DNA of 64,000 nt from Holdemanella porci (GCF_019052655.1 NZ_JAHQVB010000003.1:8442-72441); one strand, 5' to 3'. Shown: positions 1 through 8,689, counted from the stretch's first letter. The notes: generated from the sequence alone by a model not told the origin. Numbers and translations are program-made.

Positions 1-2
1 TT

Positions 3-554
3 CTTGTAGCACTAGCCGATCATATCTATTTTGCGGTTGAGAGATATTATAAGAATGCCAATATGAGTAATTTCTTAAATTCAGAGATTTCTTACTTATA
101 TCGTAAGGAATATCAAGTTGGATTATGGGCTCTTGATAGGATTGAGGAGATGCTTAAGGTTAGACTGCCTAAGGATGAAGCTGGGCTTATAGCTCTTCAT
201 ATTATTAATGCTTCAACTAAGGCTTCAACTCAAGATATTTCTGATACGCTTATATTTATTAAGGGAATATTAGATATTATTAGTGAACAATTTAATATCA
301 CCTTTGATAAGGAAAAACTAGATACAACTAGGTTGATGACACATTTGAAGTTCTTGGCTAATCGTGTTATCTATCATGAAAATGAGAATATAGTTGAGCT
401 AGATGATATGTATGACTTATTGGTTAGTAGGAAAACAGAGTGTAAGTTGTGCATTGAGGAGATAGATAATTATGTTCAAGGAAAATTTGGGTATAAGTTG
501 TCTAAGCAGGAGAAGGTGTACTTGTTGGTTCACTTGTTAAGGTTTCTGCATTAA
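3..554 (+). CDS. BglG/LicT-family transcription antiterminator, C-terminal part (partial)
   Basis: Only the two PTS regulation domains (PRDs) are present; the N-terminal RNA-binding CAT domain lies beyond the left edge. The frame is open from base 3, and the residues before the first ATG at 63 (LADHIYFAVERYY) continue a typical PRD1, so that ATG is internal. The usual phospho-acceptor histidines are visible in LADH and in LIALHI (PRD1) and in THLKF and LLVHLL (PRD2). Proteins of this family bind a RAT hairpin in the leader of a PTS operon and prevent termination when substrate is present. A matching RAT/terminator lies 13 bases downstream, in front of the PTS gene, so the target is almost certainly the next two genes. 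Lysine is mostly encoded by AAG here, unlike most of the window. Confidence 0.93.
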   Translation, partial: LVALADHIYFAVERYYKNANMSNFLNSEISYLYRKEYQVGLWALDRIEEMLKVRLPKDEAGLIALHIINASTKASTQDISDTLIFIKGILDIISEQFNITFDKEKLDTTRLMTHLKFLANRVIYHENENIVELDDMYDLLVSRKTECKLCIEEIDNYVQGKFGYKLSKQEKVYLLVHLLRFLH

Positions 555-566
555 AAATTTAAATTA

Positions 567-593
567 GGATTGTTACTTTAAGTAGGCAAGACC
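567..593 (+). promoter_or_regulatory. RAT (ribonucleic antiterminator) of LicT/SacT type
   Basis: The stretch begins GGATTGTTACT and ends AGGCAAGACC, the two conserved halves of the LicT/BglG RAT hairpin. Its 3' half overlaps the 5' arm of the terminator that follows, so the two structures exclude one another. It lies between an antiterminator gene and a PTS gene, as expected. Confidence 0.85.
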
Positions 594-640
594 ATTAGAT
601 ACTAGTTTTTAGTATTTATTAGTCTTGTCTATTTTTATTT
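583..640 (+). terminator. conditional terminator overlapping the RAT
   Basis: The arms AGGCAAGAC and GTCTTGTCT pair around an inner TACTAG/TTAGTA hairpin and are followed by ATTTTTATTT. The terminator is preferred when the antiterminator protein does not hold the RAT. Confidence 0.8.
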
Positions 641-661
641 CACTAGAAGGAGGGAAAAGAA

Positions 662-2212
662 GTGAAAGAGAAAATTATGGTTGCTTTAGAGAAATTTTCT
701 AAGGCGATGGTACAGCCACTAAGCTATATTTCAGTGGCAGGTATGATTCTTGTTGTTGGTGTGCTTGTTACTAACAAAGCGATTGTGGGGTTATTGCCTT
801 TCTTAGGATGGGCTCCTATTCAATTGGTTGGTAACTTATTGTACCAATGTATCATGGTTATTATTAATAACCTGGGTCTTGTGTTTGCAGTAGGTATTGC
901 AGCGGCTTTAGCTAAAAAAGATAAGCATCAGGCTGCAATGATAGGTCTAATGTCTTATTTCATGTTCCTAGTAGCTAATAATACAACATTGTCTACAAAT
1001 GGTTTATTAGCTGAAGCTAATAAAATGTTAGGCTTATATGGTACAGGTCAATCTACAGTATTAGGTTTCCAAGTTACTGATATGGGCGTATTCTCGGGTA
1101 TCATTCTTGGTTGCTTAACAGGTTATGTATTCAATAAGACATGTGATGCATCATTTAAGGGATATTGGAGTATGTATTCAGGAACTCGTTTCTCATTTAC
1201 TTGCATGGTTTGTGTTTCAATCTTAATGGGTGTGGCTACATGTTATGTATGGCCAGTTGTTCAACATGGTATTTCTGCATTAACTAATGTGATTGCTAGT
1301 AGTGGTGCCTTTGGTTTATTCCTATATGGTATGTTAGAACGTTTGTTGATTCCTACAGGCTTACATCACTTAGTATATGCACCTTTCCAATTTGGTGATT
1401 TAGGTGGAACTTTAGCTTTAGGTGGTAAGACAATCGTTGGTGCTTATCCAATTCTATTAACTGAGTTACAAATGGGCGTTCCTTTCTCTGATTCAATCTA
1501 TTATATGGGAACAGGTTTAGCTAAAACATTTGGTTATATTGGCATCTGTGCCGCTTTCTATTACACAGCTAAGCCAGAGAATAAGAAGAATACTAAGAAT
1601 ATCTTAATTCCGCTTGCATTAACAGCCACTTTAAGTAGTATTACTGAGCCAATCGATTTCATGTTTGCGTTTGTGGCACCTGGCTTGTTCTTAGTTCATT
1701 CAATTATTGCAGGTACATTTGTTGCTTTATTAAAGGTGTTCAATATTCATTCAATGACTACAGGTTTAATTAATAGTTTCTTGATGAACTTATCTGCTGG
1801 TGTTGAAAGAACTGGCTGGCCAAAGGTGTATGTATTAGCTTTAGCTGAAATTATTGTTTACTTTGTAGTGTTTGTGTTTATTATCAAGAAGTTCAATTTA
1901 AAGACACCTGGTAGAGAAGATACTGTTGTTGTTGAAGGTGGAGAAGCTACTGTTAAGGCTGTTAATACTTCTAATGATGGTGTTGCCGAAACAATCATTG
2001 AAGGTTTAGGCGGTAGAGAAAATATTGAGAATGTTGATAACTGTTTTACTCGTTTAAGAGTTAAGGTTAAGGATGCAAGTTTAGTTAATGATGCAGTTAT
2101 TAATAAGGTTAAGAATAGTGGAGTTGTTAAGAAGAACAATGATATTCAAGTTATCTTCGGCATCGAGGTTCCACAAGTTAGAAAAGCTGTTGATGCAGCA
2201 TTAAATAAGTAA
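662..2212 (+). CDS. PTS alpha-glucoside-type transporter, EIICB
   Basis: Membrane permease of the glucose-glucoside PTS family. About ten hydrophobic segments make up EIIC (residues 1-410); a linker leads to an EIIB domain (435-516) with the phosphorylated cysteine C461 in NCFTRLRV. No EIIA domain is fused, so the protein must take phosphate from another EIIA, for example the one in the PTS at 38303-40135 or a stand-alone Crr. Translation starts at GTG 662 after AGAAGGAGGG. It lies 18 bases before a GH4 enzyme with the alpha-type CDMP motif, which suggests maltose or another alpha-glucoside as substrate (GlvC/MalB-like); the exact sugar is inference. Expression should depend on the upstream RAT. 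Confidence 0.88.
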   Translation: MKEKIMVALEKFSKAMVQPLSYISVAGMILVVGVLVTNKAIVGLLPFLGWAPIQLVGNLLYQCIMVIINNLGLVFAVGIAAALAKKDKHQAAMIGLMSYFMFLVANNTTLSTNGLLAEANKMLGLYGTGQSTVLGFQVTDMGVFSGIILGCLTGYVFNKTCDASFKGYWSMYSGTRFSFTCMVCVSILMGVATCYVWPVVQHGISALTNVIASSGAFGLFLYGMLERLLIPTGLHHLVYAPFQFGDLGGTLALGGKTIVGAYPILLTELQMGVPFSDSIYYMGTGLAKTFGYIGICAAFYYTAKPENKKNTKNILIPLALTATLSSITEPIDFMFAFVAPGLFLVHSIIAGTFVALLKVFNIHSMTTGLINSFLMNLSAGVERTGWPKVYVLALAEIIVYFVVFVFIIKKFNLKTPGREDTVVVEGGEATVKAVNTSNDGVAETIIEGLGGRENIENVDNCFTRLRVKVKDASLVNDAVINKVKNSGVVKKNNDIQVIFGIEVPQVRKAVDAALNK

Positions 2213-2230
2213 AATTAGGAGGTTATATAT

Positions 2231-3592
2231 ATGATTATTGCGATTGCAGGTGGAGGAAGTACTTTTACTCCAGGTATTGTTAAGTCTATTGCGTTACGTA
2301 AGGATGAACTAGGTGTTGATGAGATTCGTTTATACGATATCAACAAGGAAAGACAAGATAAGGTTGCTGTTGTGGTTAAGTGGATCTTGGATGAAGAGTT
2401 ACATTCAGGTATTAAGTTAACTGTAACAAATGATAAGAAGGAAGCTTATACTGATGCATCATTTGTGTTTGCTCAAATGCGTGTTGGTTTGTATGCAATG
2501 AGAGAAAGCGATGAGAAGATTCCTTTGAAGCATGGTTGTGTTGGTCAAGAGACTTGTGGCTGTGGTGGTTTAGCATATGGTATGCGTACCATCTTCCCTA
2601 TGATTGAGTTGATTGATGATGTTGAAAAGTATGCTAAGAAGGATTATTGGATTCTTAACTATTCTAATCCTGCTTCTATTGTTTCTGAGGCTTGCAATAA
2701 GTTAAGACCTAATGCTCGTATTATCAATATTTGTGATATGCCTATCGCTATTATTGATTTAGTTGCTGCTGCATTAGAGATTAAGGATAAGAAGAATATC
2801 GTATATGATTACTTTGGTTTAAATCATTTTGGTTGGTTTACAAATATCGAATATAAGGGCGAAAGTATCATGGAACCTTTGAAGGCTTATATCAAGGAAC
2901 ATGAAATCTTGTTACCTGCTTCTTATTTAAAGGGTAAGGAAAGTTTAACAAGTACTAGCAACAATACTAATCGTCATGCGAAGGGTAGTTGGTATTATGT
3001 ATGGAAGGGTGTTTATGAGATTCTTGAGAACTTCCCTGAATATATTCCAAATACTTATTTAAATTATTACTTACAAAGTAAAGAGTTTGTTGAGCATTCA
3101 AATGTTGAATATACTCGTGCTAATGAGGTAATGAATTCTCGTGAAAAGAACTTGTTTGATGGTATTGATAATTACTTAAAGACAGGCAAGATTGATGAGA
3201 AGGTATTCTATGCAGGTAGTCATGGTGACTGGATTGCTGATTTGGCAATTGCGCTTAAGAATGATACTAAGGCTCGTTTCTTGGTAATTGTTGAGAATAA
3301 GGGTGCTTTACCTAATATGCCATATGATGCAATGGTTGAGGTTCCTGCTTATATTGGTAAGGATGGACCAGAGGTAATTTCTCAAAAGCCTATTCCATTG
3401 TTCCAACAAGGTTTGATGATGCAACAATTAAATAGTGAAAAGCTATTAGTTGAAGGTTGTATTGAAGGCTCTTATGAGAAAGTATTGCAATCATTCACTT
3501 TAAATAAGACTGTTCCTAGTATGACTGTTGCTAAGGCTATCTTGGATGACATGATTGAGGCTAATAAAGGTTTCTGGCCTGAATTAAAGTAA
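2231..3592 (+). CDS. GH4 6-phospho-alpha-glucosidase (GlvA-like)
   Basis: Cytoplasmic NAD- and metal-dependent glycosidase that cleaves the phosphorylated disaccharide delivered by the PTS to its left. An N-terminal nucleotide-binding motif GGGSTFTPG (residues 7-15) is followed by NYSNPA (143-148), CDMP (168-171) and GLNHFGW (196-202). C168 and H199 are the expected metal ligands. The CDMP form is the known signature of the alpha-specific branch of GH4, in contrast to CNVP in the second GH4 of this window. Length (453 aa) is normal. Ribosome binding site AGGAGG at 2217-2222. Lysine codons are nearly all AAG. Confidence 0.92.
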   Translation: MIIAIAGGGSTFTPGIVKSIALRKDELGVDEIRLYDINKERQDKVAVVVKWILDEELHSGIKLTVTNDKKEAYTDASFVFAQMRVGLYAMRESDEKIPLKHGCVGQETCGCGGLAYGMRTIFPMIELIDDVEKYAKKDYWILNYSNPASIVSEACNKLRPNARIINICDMPIAIIDLVAAALEIKDKKNIVYDYFGLNHFGWFTNIEYKGESIMEPLKAYIKEHEILLPASYLKGKESLTSTSNNTNRHAKGSWYYVWKGVYEILENFPEYIPNTYLNYYLQSKEFVEHSNVEYTRANEVMNSREKNLFDGIDNYLKTGKIDEKVFYAGSHGDWIADLAIALKNDTKARFLVIVENKGALPNMPYDAMVEVPAYIGKDGPEVISQKPIPLFQQGLMMQQLNSEKLLVEGCIEGSYEKVLQSFTLNKTVPSMTVAKAILDDMIEANKGFWPELK

Positions 3593-3654
3593 GACTTGTT
3601 ATATAGATGTCCTTTAGAATTCCCTAATTACTCATTTGATTTTTAGGACAAAGT

Positions 3655-3697
3655 AAAAACACGATGTTTCGTAATAATGCGAGATATCGTGTTTTTA
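3655..3697 (+). terminator. intrinsic terminator after the alpha-glucoside operon
   Basis: AAAACACGAT pairs with ATCGTGTTTT, with further pairing inside the loop; a T run follows. The A-rich 5' flank could make it work on the other strand too. Confidence 0.8.
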
Positions 3698-3812
3698 ATA
3701 TATTAAGAAATTCAATGCGCCGGTCATAAAGTCCAAATGCTATAAAATTTGATATGCTGGATAGAAACTATAAATCAAATTTTAATTTTATGCATTCATT
3801 GCTTCATGAAAT

Positions 3813-4271
3813 CACGACATTAAAAACAGGATCGAAAAATCTGGGGATCAGGCAGAATATGCACAAAGTATAGATGCAATAGAAAAAATTGTATTGGAAA
3901 ACTTTAATCAGATATATCCGAATAATATAGCGATGTCTGTGGTTTTAAATGAGTGTAAAAGTAAATTAGAAAATAAACACATAAAACTTTCAATGAATCT
4001 TCCAATAGATATTTTTTCAAGTATAAAATATGACGAACAAATTAATTTGTATCCATGTTTATTTGATATTATCTTTGAAAAAATTAAAGAAAATAGTGTT
4101 CTTAGTATCCAAGGATGTTCAACTAAACTACAAGATGTGATCAAAGTTGTTTTTGAGTCACAAGAACAATGTGTTGAGTTTGGTAAACTATTCAAAGAAT
4201 TTTCATATATTCAAATTTATTCATTTGAAGAAAATGGACATTTCAATGGACTTATCATATATAAGAAGTAG
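3813..4271 (+). pseudogene. remnant of a GHKL (AgrC-type) sensor histidine kinase
   Basis: The frame reads HDIKNRIEKSGD, resembling the phospho-acceptor H-box of GHKL kinases, then about 125 residues with distant similarity to the start of the ATPase region (VVLNECKSK, LFDIIFEKIKEN) and a C-terminal NGLIIYKK. An in-frame TGA at 3807-3809 stands just before the H-box, and no sensor or membrane part is in this frame upstream. The N, G1 and G2 boxes of the ATPase are not recognisable. A TTG at 3894 could start a 125-residue product but has no clear ribosome site. I read it as a decayed C-terminal fragment; function as a kinase is unlikely. Confidence 0.4.
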
Positions 4272-4291
4272 AAAAAGTATAGACTTATAAT

Positions 4292-4322
4292 GGCGCTTAC
4301 ATCTTCGTAGGTACCTTTTTTA
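4292..4322 (+). terminator. weak intrinsic terminator
   Basis: GGCGCTTAC and GTAGGTACC can pair with one mismatch and two G-U pairs around ATCTTC, followed by TTTTTT. It separates the kinase remnant from pepT. Confidence 0.45.
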
Positions 4323-4382
4323 AATTCCAGTCTTTCATTTCTTTTAGAATAAGAATAAAATAATCAAAAAAGGAGAATTCGT

Positions 4383-5627
4383 ATGACAGAATTTTATGAA
4401 CAAGTAAAAGAGAGATTGATGCGCTACGTAAGAATCAATACAGAATCCAATCCACATAGTACAAGTGTTCCTACTACATCTTGTCAGCATGATTTAGCTA
4501 GTGTTATTTATGAAGAGCTTCAAAAAATTGAGGCTACAAATGTATATTATGATAAAGAAACATGTGTAGTATATGGATCTTTAGAAGCGAATGTAAAAAC
4601 GGGTAGAGCCATTGGTTTTGTGACACATATGGATACAGCTCCGGATGCGAGTGGTAAAGATGTGAAGCCTTGGGTACTAGAAAATTATGATGGAAATGAC
4701 ATTGTTTTAAACAAAGAAAAAGATATTGTGATGTCACCATCTGTATTTCCAAATCTGAAACAATATATTGGGCAGGATTTGATTTTAACGGATGGTACAA
4801 CACTACTTGGAGGGGATGACAAGGCAAGTATTGCAGCTGTCATGACGTTGTTGGAGTATTTAGTGAAACATCCAGAAATCAAACATAATTTTATTTCTGT
4901 CGCATTTACGCCAGATGAAGAAGTGAGTGGACTTGCTAAAGATTTAGATTTAGAACGCTTTAAATCACCAATCGCATATACACTAGATGGAGATCATTTG
5001 GGTTATTATATGGATGAAACATTTAATGCGAGTCTTTCAACGATTGAGATTCATGGTATTTCAGTACATACAGCTACCGCAAAGGGTATTATGAAAAATG
5101 CGGTGGATATTGGAAATGCATTCTTAAATAAATTACCGGCATTAGAAAAACCACAATATACCCAAGGAAGAGAAGGCTTTTATCATGTGGTGAGTTTTAA
5201 TGGGGATTGTGAATATGCCAAGATTGAAATCAACGTTCGTGATCATGATAGCTTGCAGTTTGATATACGTAATAACACATTAAAAATGATTGTGGATATG
5301 TTAAATAAAGAGTATGGACAAGGTACCGTAAATATTACACAAAGAATTCAATATCGTAATTTAAAAGAAGCGATTGATCAAGTACCATTTATGATTCCAT
5401 ATTTGAAACAAGCCATTGAAAGTGTAGGATTAACACCTCAAACAGAACCATTTAGAGGAGGAACCGATGGCTCAGCCTTATCTCATAGAGGACTTCCTTG
5501 TCCTAACTTATCAGCGGGATATGAGAATGCGCATGGACGTTTTGAATATGTTCCCATTCAGTCAATGGAAAAGAATGTGGAAATCTTATTGAATCTAATT
5601 GATATATATGCGAAATGTGACTGTTAA
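4383..5627 (+). CDS. pepT: peptidase T (tripeptidase)
   Basis: Cytoplasmic two-zinc aminotripeptidase of family M20B that releases the N-terminal residue of tripeptides. All key motifs are seen: THMDT (81-85, zinc ligand H82), GGDDK (143-147, bridging D145), PDEE (177-180, general base and zinc-binding glutamates), and late histidines in SVHTATAKG and in ENAHGRFEY. Length 414 aa is normal for PepT. The start follows AAAAGGAGAATTC. It is flanked by terminators on both sides, so it is probably a single-gene unit. Confidence 0.96.
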   Translation: MTEFYEQVKERLMRYVRINTESNPHSTSVPTTSCQHDLASVIYEELQKIEATNVYYDKETCVVYGSLEANVKTGRAIGFVTHMDTAPDASGKDVKPWVLENYDGNDIVLNKEKDIVMSPSVFPNLKQYIGQDLILTDGTTLLGGDDKASIAAVMTLLEYLVKHPEIKHNFISVAFTPDEEVSGLAKDLDLERFKSPIAYTLDGDHLGYYMDETFNASLSTIEIHGISVHTATAKGIMKNAVDIGNAFLNKLPALEKPQYTQGREGFYHVVSFNGDCEYAKIEINVRDHDSLQFDIRNNTLKMIVDMLNKEYGQGTVNITQRIQYRNLKEAIDQVPFMIPYLKQAIESVGLTPQTEPFRGGTDGSALSHRGLPCPNLSAGYENAHGRFEYVPIQSMEKNVEILLNLIDIYAKCDC

Positions 5628-5643
5628 AAAGGTCACATTTTTA
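5613..5643 (+). terminator. intrinsic terminator overlapping the pepT stop
   Basis: AAATGTGAC pairs perfectly with GTCACATTT around TGTTAAAAAG, then a T run. The left arm is inside the last pepT codons. Confidence 0.85.
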
Positions 5644-5658
5644 ATTTGCTTGTTTTAT

Positions 5659-5672
5659 TGTAAACGGTAACA
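5659..5672 (+). promoter_or_regulatory. cre site (CcpA operator)
   Basis: TGTAAACGGTAACA fits the consensus TGWAANCGNTNWCA at every position. It lies 42 bases before the ROK kinase start, a position expected to repress transcription when preferred sugars are present. Confidence 0.8.
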
Positions 5673-5713
5673 TACAATGGATGTGTGAATAGTGAGGTAG
5701 AGGAGAATAACTT

Positions 5714-6616
5714 ATGAAAACATTTATTGCGGTTGACTTAGGTGGAACGAATATTCGTGTAGCTAAAGTTGATGAAGAGGGAAATATCCTACAAATGGTT
5801 AAGGATGCGAGTGAGCCTGAAAAAGGCTGCGAACATGTGATGAATAAAATTATTCATCTAATCGAATCTATTGATGGATATAAGGATTGTGAAGGTATTG
5901 GATTAGGCGTTCCAGGACCCATCGATACAATTCATGGAAAAATTATTGTGAGCACAAACTTACCAAAACTAGTGGGATATCCAATTGTTGAACATATTTC
6001 AAATTATTTCAACAAACCAACATTTATGGATAACGATGTTAAGGTGGCAACACTTGGAGAAGCTTGTCTAGGTGCTGGTAAAGAGTATCCAATTGTATAT
6101 TACGTGACTATATCAACCGGTATTGGTGGAGCATTATCCATAGATCAAAGAGTGTTAAGTGGACAGAATGGTCATGCAGGAGAAGTTGGGAATATCATTG
6201 TAGATCGAAATGCACCTAAATATAATATTTTAAATGCAGGTGCTGTTGAAAATGAAGCGAGTGGAACAGCTTTAACGCGAAAAGGAAAAGAAATATTTGG
6301 CGATTCCATTCATCATGCTGGAGATGTGTTTGATCTAGCTTGTCAAGGGGATGAAAAGGCTATTAAATTAGTTGATGAAATGGCTTATAACTTGGCTATG
6401 ATGTTTAGTGCCATTGCCCATATTTGTGATCCACACGTCTTTGTCGTTGGTGGAGGTGTTATGAAAGGTAAAGATGTTTTCTTTGATAAGATGGAAACGT
6501 ACTATCGTTCAATGATTCATGAAGGAATGCAGCCAGTGGTATTCAAAGAAGCTGAATTAGAAGAACCTGGTATTGTTGGTGCGGCAATGCTTGCGATGAC
6601 AAAAATAAAAGACTGA
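5714..6616 (+). CDS. ROK-family sugar kinase
   Basis: ATP-dependent sugar kinase of the ROK family. The phosphate-binding motif DLGGTN is at 8-13, the likely catalytic aspartate D108 in MDNDVK, and the substrate-binding GHAGE at 153-157. The cysteine-rich zinc motif (CxCGxxGCxE) that usually follows GHxGE is absent: the equivalent stretch reads NILNAGAVEN. This separates it from typical glucokinases; beta-glucoside kinase, N-acyl-hexosamine kinase or another zinc-less ROK enzyme are alternatives. It faces a GH4 6-phospho-beta-glucosidase across a shared terminator and has its own cre site, so a role in beta-glucoside breakdown is plausible. Confidence 0.85.
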   Translation: MKTFIAVDLGGTNIRVAKVDEEGNILQMVKDASEPEKGCEHVMNKIIHLIESIDGYKDCEGIGLGVPGPIDTIHGKIIVSTNLPKLVGYPIVEHISNYFNKPTFMDNDVKVATLGEACLGAGKEYPIVYYVTISTGIGGALSIDQRVLSGQNGHAGEVGNIIVDRNAPKYNILNAGAVENEASGTALTRKGKEIFGDSIHHAGDVFDLACQGDEKAIKLVDEMAYNLAMMFSAIAHICDPHVFVVGGGVMKGKDVFFDKMETYYRSMIHEGMQPVVFKEAELEEPGIVGAAMLAMTKIKD

Positions 6617-6636
6617 TTTCGATCAGTCTTTTATTT
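6605..6636. terminator. bidirectional intrinsic terminator
   Basis: AAAAGACTGAT pairs with ATCAGTCTTTT around TTCG. A tracts on the left and T tracts on the right let it serve both convergent genes. Confidence 0.85.
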
Positions 6637-7954
6637 TGAATTGCGGAAGATATTCTTTATGGGCTTCTAATAGTTCATCTACGACAATATTAGCTAATGT
6701 GTCACTAGGACAAAGAGGATTCATGTTTAATGCAGTTACGGCTAAGTCACGATCTCCTTTGATAGCAGCTTCTACAACGAGGCGTTCAAATGTTTTTATT
6801 GTATGAACATAGCCAGAGATAGCTAACTTTAAATTTCCAGTGGCTAATGGCTTTGGACCATCGGCAGTAATGCGACAGGCAATCTCGACTGCACTTTCGT
6901 TTGGTAAATCTGAAATAGTGCCATTGTTTAAAACATCTACATATTGAATGTCGCCAGTATTATTGTAGATACTTTGAATTAAGTTACATGCTGCATCTGA
7001 ATATTTAGCGCCACCGCGCTTAGATAATTGTTCAGGCTTTTCTTGAAGTTCTTCATGAGAATAAAGTTCGAAAAGTTCTTTTTCAGTTTCGGATACGACT
7101 TCACCACGAACAGTCCCAGTTTTAAATTGTTCAAGTTCTTCTTCTAATTGTTCTTTTGTGAAAAAGTAGTAATTATGATATGGGCATGGAATGGCACGAA
7201 TGCCTTTAATAAAGCTTGAAGAATATGGATGAGAAACAAAGTTTTTCATCTGAATCGTATCTTCTTCATTTAGATTGGCATATTTATTTAATAATTCATC
7301 AAAACAAGATACACCATCCACAAATACGTCAGTCGCAAAGATGAAGTGGTTAACACCTTGAATTTCCATAGTTACGCGTTCTTCTTCAACACCTAAAATA
7401 TTCGCAAAGCCAGCTACCATATTAACAGGTACATTGCATAGGCCGATGGCACGCTTGAAGTTTGTATGGCGCAAAATAGCTTCGGTTACGATTCCAGCTG
7501 GATTTGTGAAATTGATAAGCCATGCATCTGGGCATAGTTCTTCCATGTCTTTGACAATATCTAAAATAACAGGAATTGTACGAAATGCTTTAAACATTCC
7601 ACCTGCACCATTGGTTTCTTGGCCAATCATGCCATGACTTAATGGAATTCTTTCATCAAGGATACGTGCAGGTAAACGTCCTATGCGCATTTGTGTAGTG
7701 ACAAAGTCAGCGCCTTTTAAAGCTTCACGACGATCGTAGCTTAAAATGATTTTCATATCGACTCTGGCTTTTTCTACCATACGTTTTGCCAGAGCCCCAA
7801 CAATTTCTAATTTTTCTTTTCCTGCTTCAATGTCAACAAGCCATAATTCTTTGATAGGTAAAGTATTGTAGCGTTTGATAAATCCTTCGATAAGTTCAGG
7901 GGTATAACTGCTTCCGCCTCCAATCGTAACGATTTTAATGGATTCCTTTATCAT
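6623..7954 (-). CDS. GH4 6-phospho-beta-glucosidase (CelF/LicH-like)
   Basis: NAD- and metal-dependent cytoplasmic glycosidase. Motifs in order: GGGSSYTPE (12-20), NFTNPAG (148-154), CNVP (173-176) with metal ligand C173, and GVNHF (200-204) with H203. The CNVP form marks the beta-specific branch of GH4. It is 443 aa, the usual size. The gene is divergent from the cellobiose-type PTS operon at 8348 and carries in its leader (7975-7988) the same palindrome as that operon, so the two are probably co-repressed by the GntR protein encoded at 13657. Substrates would be phosphorylated beta-glucosides imported by that PTS. Confidence 0.93.
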   Translation of the reverse strand: MIKESIKIVTIGGGSSYTPELIEGFIKRYNTLPIKELWLVDIEAGKEKLEIVGALAKRMVEKARVDMKIILSYDRREALKGADFVTTQMRIGRLPARILDERIPLSHGMIGQETNGAGGMFKAFRTIPVILDIVKDMEELCPDAWLINFTNPAGIVTEAILRHTNFKRAIGLCNVPVNMVAGFANILGVEEERVTMEIQGVNHFIFATDVFVDGVSCFDELLNKYANLNEEDTIQMKNFVSHPYSSSFIKGIRAIPCPYHNYYFFTKEQLEEELEQFKTGTVRGEVVSETEKELFELYSHEELQEKPEQLSKRGGAKYSDAACNLIQSIYNNTGDIQYVDVLNNGTISDLPNESAVEIACRITADGPKPLATGNLKLAISGYVHTIKTFERLVVEAAIKGDRDLAVTALNMNPLCPSDTLANIVVDELLEAHKEYLPQFKIKD

Positions 7955-7974
7955 TTTTTTAGCCTCCTCACTGT

Positions 7975-7988
7975 GTGGTCTATACCAT
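7975..7988. promoter_or_regulatory. GntR-type operator, copy 1
   Basis: TGGTCTATACCA (7976-7987) is a near-perfect palindrome of the GTnTAnAC kind bound by the HutC/YvoA branch of GntR proteins. It lies 21 bases upstream of the GH4 start codon on the minus strand. The identical 12-mer recurs at 8316-8327. Confidence 0.7.
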
Positions 7989-8265
7989 GGTACAACGAAC
8001 TATATTGAACTTGCAAGATAAATTTAGACCATTATAAAATCAGGATGGTTTATTTTAGTATGAATAATTCAAAACATAAATATCTAGATATACGGAATTA
8101 TCATGTCTATTCTAATTTAGGCATAAACATTCAAAGAAGACATAAAGGCCTTAAATAAAGCGATAATAATAAATTCACTATGTCTATTCATGTTTGTTTT
8201 AAGTTAGACAAATATGATTAATTGTGTTTTTGAATGTGATTTCACATTAAAATCATAAAAAGAGT

Positions 8266-8279
8266 TGAAAACGGTTGCA
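8266..8279 (+). promoter_or_regulatory. cre site overlapping the PTS operon promoter
   Basis: TGAAAACGGTTGCA matches the cre consensus with one deviation (G for W at position 12). It overlaps the -35 element TTGCAA at 8275-8280. Confidence 0.65.
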
Positions 8280-8303
8280 AAAGAAATATTAAAATGATAG
8301 ACT
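8275..8303 (+). promoter_or_regulatory. promoter of the cellobiose-type PTS operon
   Basis: TTGCAA, a 17-base spacer, and TAGACT preceded by TGA (extended -10). The start of transcription would fall near 8310, placing the GntR palindrome just downstream. The preceding 8000-8260 stretch is AT-rich; apart from this promoter, the two palindromes and the cre site I see nothing in the 393-base divergent region. Confidence 0.55.
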
Positions 8304-8314
8304 AGAGAAGGTTT

Positions 8315-8328
8315 GTGGTCTATACCAC
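8315..8328. promoter_or_regulatory. GntR-type operator, copy 2
   Basis: GTGGTCTATACCAC is a perfect 14-base palindrome located between the predicted transcription start and the EIIB ribosome site. A repressor here would block initiation or elongation. Confidence 0.75.
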
Positions 8329-8347
8329 TGGAAAGGAGGAGTTTGTT

Positions 8348-8650
8348 ATGGTAAAAATTTTGTTAGTGTGCTCTGCCGGAATGTCAACGAGTATGATGGT
8401 AAACAAAATGAAAGATGCTGCTGCAGCTAAGGGCGTTGAAGCTGAAATTTGGGCAGTTGCTGATGCTGAAGCTTCAAACAACATTGGCAAAGCAGATATC
8501 ATGATGTTAGGTCCTCAAGTACGTTTCTTGTTGTCAAAAATGCAAGGAATTGCTGGAGACAAACCAGTTACAGTTATCGATATGCAGGCTTATGGCACAA
8601 TGAATGGTGCGAAAGTGCTAGACCAAGCTTTGGAATTGCTTAATAAGTAG
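8348..8650 (+). CDS. PTS lactose/cellobiose-family EIIB
   Basis: Small cytoplasmic phosphocarrier, 100 aa. The phosphorylated cysteine is C8 in LLVCSAGMSTS, the family signature. I place the start at ATG 8348, behind GGAAAGGAGGA; an upstream in-frame extension beginning at 8315 would cover the operator and has no ribosome site. It passes phosphate from the EIIA at 10163 to the sugar bound by the EIIC at 8690. First gene of an eight-gene operon that ends with its GntR regulator. Confidence 0.94.
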   Translation: MVKILLVCSAGMSTSMMVNKMKDAAAAKGVEAEIWAVADAEASNNIGKADIMMLGPQVRFLLSKMQGIAGDKPVTVIDMQAYGTMNGAKVLDQALELLNK

Positions 8651-8689
8651 TAAAAAATTCCGAACATAATCAGAAAGGATATTATTATA

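Noticed and set aside
4534-4882. minus-strand ORFs inside pepT
   Set aside because: Shadows of pepT, whose catalytic motifs are complete on the plus strand.
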